DNA from: Mangrovihabitans endophyticus
Lineage (GTDB): Bacteria; Actinomycetota; Actinomycetes; Mycobacteriales; Micromonosporaceae
Assembly (NCBI RefSeq): GCF_014646155.1
Contig: NZ_BMMX01000046.1
Location: 1 to 39,848 of the forward strand
Length of the DNA: 39,848 bases
Direction: 5' to 3'
Shown here: positions 39,009-39,848 of the stretch, piece after piece
How the letters are laid out: each line of letters begins with the position of its first letter
Position numbering within the stretch: the stretch's first letter is position 1
Notes under the pieces: generated by a model
The model's input: only the letters and a program-made list of their open reading frames with translations
Told to the model about the DNA's origin: nothing
Databases searched by the model: none
Position numbers and translations under genes: made by a program

Positions 39009-39024
39009 TCGCGGAAACCCCTAG
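39009..39024 (-). promoter_or_regulatory. Candidate PAS-LuxR (PimM-type) box proximal to PKS1
   Basis: On the minus strand CTAGGGGTTTCCGCGA, which by eye matches about 12 of 16 positions of the PimM-family consensus CTVGGGAWWTCCCBAG that I recall. Its centre is about 34 nt before the PKS1 ATG. If, as reported for PimM, the box covers the -35 position, transcription would start at or next to the ATG. It overlaps the left arm of an AAACCCC/GGGGTTT inverted repeat. Confidence 0.45.
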
Positions 39025-39038
39025 ATGTGCCGGGGTTT
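39015..39038. repeat. Inverted repeat AAACCCC-N10-GGGGTTT in the divergent promoter
   Basis: Perfect 7-bp arms at 39015-39021 and 39032-39038 with a 10-nt spacer, 32-55 bp upstream of PKS1. It could be an operator for a dimeric regulator, or a by-product of the overlapping candidate LuxR box. The function is unknown. Confidence 0.5.
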
Positions 39039-39097
39039 GCGCCTGCGCGCTGCGGTCACACCTCCCCGGGGGTGGCTTCTTGCCGCCACGGTGACTT

Positions 39098-39113
39098 CTA
39101 GGGATTTGCCGGG
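39098..39113. promoter_or_regulatory. Candidate PAS-LuxR (PimM-type) box, better match
   Basis: CTAGGGATTTGCCGGG matches about 14 of 16 positions of CTVGGGAWWTCCCBAG. It lies in the divergent region, centred about 122 nt before PKS1 and about 32 nt before the internal ATG (39138) of the rightward gene. Because the site is nearly palindromic it could serve either gene. The consensus is quoted from memory of the PimM work; the match is by eye. Confidence 0.55.
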
Positions 39114-39125
39114 CCGCCGCGGCCG

Positions 39126-39428
39126 ATGATCGAAGGCATGACCGCTGGCGTCACGGTGACTTCGGAGGACCTGTTCGTGCCGGATCCGGCAGGAGGTCCC
39201 TGCGATCCGCTCGACGACCTGCTCATCACGCTGCTGATCGACCGGACCCGGCGGGCCCGCGATCACCACGCGGCGCGCTGCGAGGCCGGGTTGCCGGCGC
39301 GCAAGCTCGCCTGGGAGTACGCGATGATGAAGCGTTATACCGCGCGGCTGGGCGCCCATGGCGCGGACATCGCACGGGCAGTCCTGGCGCTGGCGCATTC
39401 CGAGTCGGAGTTGCCGCCCGCCGAATAG
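39126..39428 (+). CDS. Small AroQ/chorismate mutase-like protein
   Basis: 100 codons, divergent from the PKS operon, with mostly G/C third bases, so I take it as real. Residues about 27-95 follow the pattern of short actinobacterial chorismate mutases. A helix LDDLLITLLIDRT resembles the family's LDDRIxxLVxERT, then come AAR, a GLPARKL loop, and WEYAMMKRYTARLGAHG matching REMEVIxRYREALGxPG in spacing, then a last helix ADIARAVLALA. The first catalytic Arg before LDD is not visible and the Arg of the RE pair is Trp, while the following Glu is kept. It may therefore be inactive, regulatory or only fold-related. The start is uncertain: ATG 39126 has no Shine-Dalgarno sequence, and ATG 39138 has GAAGG just one base away but would fit a leaderless transcript from the 39098 box. 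Nothing ties it firmly to polyketide synthesis. Confidence is higher that it is a gene than in its family. Confidence 0.65.
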   Translation: MIEGMTAGVTVTSEDLFVPDPAGGPCDPLDDLLITLLIDRTRRARDHHAARCEAGLPARKLAWEYAMMKRYTARLGAHGADIARAVLALAHSESELPPAE

Positions 39429-39430
39429 CT

Positions 39431-39445
39431 CCCGGCGCCTCCGGG
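39431..39445 (+). terminator. Weak hairpin just after the small gene
   Basis: CCCGG (39431-39435), a 5-nt loop, then CCGGG (39441-39445), starting 3 nt after the stop codon. There is no T-tract, so it is at best a weak terminator or mRNA-end hairpin. Bases 39446-39531 are C-rich with no gene or motif that I can support. Confidence 0.3.
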
Positions 39446-39531
39446 CACGTTCGGCGCAACCACCCAGCACACCGCCGCCCCCCGGTCACCCGCCAGCCGC
39501 GCACCCCGCCCGCCGCGCACCCCTCCCGCCG

Positions 39532-39607
39532 GCCCGGACCGCCCGCCGTGCACCCCGCCCGCTAGCCCGGACCGCCCGCCGTGCACCCCGCCCGCTGGCC
39601 CGGACCG
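39532..39607. repeat. 33-bp tandem repeat
   Basis: Two copies (39532-39564 and 39565-39597) differing only at the last base, then ten bases of a third (39598-39607). A degenerate GC-rich copy may precede them at about 39498-39531. Open frames through this stretch merely translate the repeat and are not taken as genes. Confidence 0.9.
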
Positions 39608-39767
39608 TCGATCTTGAACTTAGTGTGCCCGACTCATACCGACACACCCGACTTGTCCGACCACAAAGGTCAAGATCGACGCACCCACCCCGGCGATCTT
39701 GGCGTTTGCGGTCGGACAAGTCACCTTTTATGACCTCGGGTCGGCCCCGCTAAGTCCAAGATCGACG
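39606..39767. repeat. 162-bp nested palindromic intergenic element
   Basis: Outer ends at 39606-39623 and 39750-39767 are 18-bp inverted repeats with one mismatch. Inside lie perfect 13-bp inverted arms (39650-39662 and 39710-39722) and an inner 12-bp pair with two mismatches (39670-39681 and 39691-39702). All three pairs share the same centre (about 39686), so either strand could fold into one long interrupted hairpin. It is visibly less GC-rich than its surroundings. There is no open reading frame worth calling. It may be a MITE- or REP-like element, or a bidirectional terminator. Confidence 0.8.
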
Positions 39768-39772
39768 CCCCG

Positions 39773-39848
39773 GCGGACGGGCGAGCGCGGGGCGGACGGG
39801 CGAGCGCGGGGCGGACGGGCGAGCGCGGGGCGGACGGGCGAGCGCGGG
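39773..39848. repeat. Four exact 19-bp tandem copies at the window edge
   Basis: Unit GCGGACGGGCGAGCGCGGG at 39773-39791, 39792-39810, 39811-39829 and 39830-39848. All four are identical and the array is cut by the window end, so the true copy number is unknown. Confidence 0.95.

Noticed and set aside
39126..39137. Treating 39126 as a firmly established start
   Set aside because: ATGs at 39126 and 39138 are both possible and neither has a well-spaced ribosome binding site; the longer form is reported with the doubt stated.
39335..39719. Minus-strand open frames near the right edge (39335-39586, 39486-39719)
   Set aside because: They translate the 33-bp repeat and C-rich DNA into GRGARRA-type repeats, have no ribosome binding site, and one overlaps the small plus-strand gene.
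39532..39848. Possible CRISPR array
   Set aside because: The 33-bp and 19-bp repeats are directly adjacent with no unique spacers and no cas genes are visible.

Overview
The window is almost entirely one strand of a giant modular type I polyketide synthase (PKS) locus from a very GC-rich actinomycete. The GC-ending codons, the actinobacterial-style docking domains and the intergenic palindromes suggest a filamentous actinomycete, perhaps Micromonosporaceae (a weak inference). Three PKS genes run on the minus strand, so they are transcribed from right to left: PKS1 (11708-38983, 9091 aa, six modules), PKS2 (2007-11711, 3234 aa, two modules) and the first 659 codons of PKS3 (1-1979, KS and the start of AT), which runs off the left edge. 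PKS1 and PKS2 overlap by 4 bp. PKS2 and PKS3 are 27 bp apart, with a clear ribosome binding site. They look like one operon.

The domain logic is the strongest clue to function. PKS1 reads KS-AT-DH-KR-ACP / KS-AT-KR-ACP / KS-AT(methylmalonyl)-KR-ACP / KS-AT-KR-ACP / KS-AT-KR(dead)-ACP / KS-AT-KR-ACP. The expected outputs are a double bond, OH, OH plus methyl branch, OH, ketone, OH. This is the order known for the six-module 'I' synthases of glycosylated polyene macrolides (NysI, AmphI, PimS2 type). There the modules make the last polyene double bond, the hydroxyl that receives mycosamine, the methyl later oxidised to a carboxyl, and the ketone that closes the six-membered hemiketal. PKS2 adds two hydroxylated malonate units; both of its modules carry wrecked DH domains and neither has an ER. 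Amphotericin and nystatin carry a fully reduced methylene in this part of the chain, so this product should have a more hydroxylated lower polyol. That assignment comes from motifs read by eye, not from alignment.

To the right of PKS1 lies a 142-bp divergent promoter region (38984-39125). It holds two sites resembling the 16-bp box of PAS-LuxR polyene regulators (PimM/AmphRIV/NysRIV type). Facing away from the PKS genes is a small gene (39126-39428, 100 aa) that resembles AroQ-type chorismate mutases but lacks expected catalytic arginines.

The last 420 bp (39429-39848) contain no convincing gene. They hold a weak hairpin, a 33-bp tandem repeat, a 162-bp nested palindrome with 18-bp inverted ends, and four exact 19-bp tandem copies that reach the window edge. 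No loading module, thioesterase, sugar, P450, transporter or regulator gene is inside the window; these would lie outside it.
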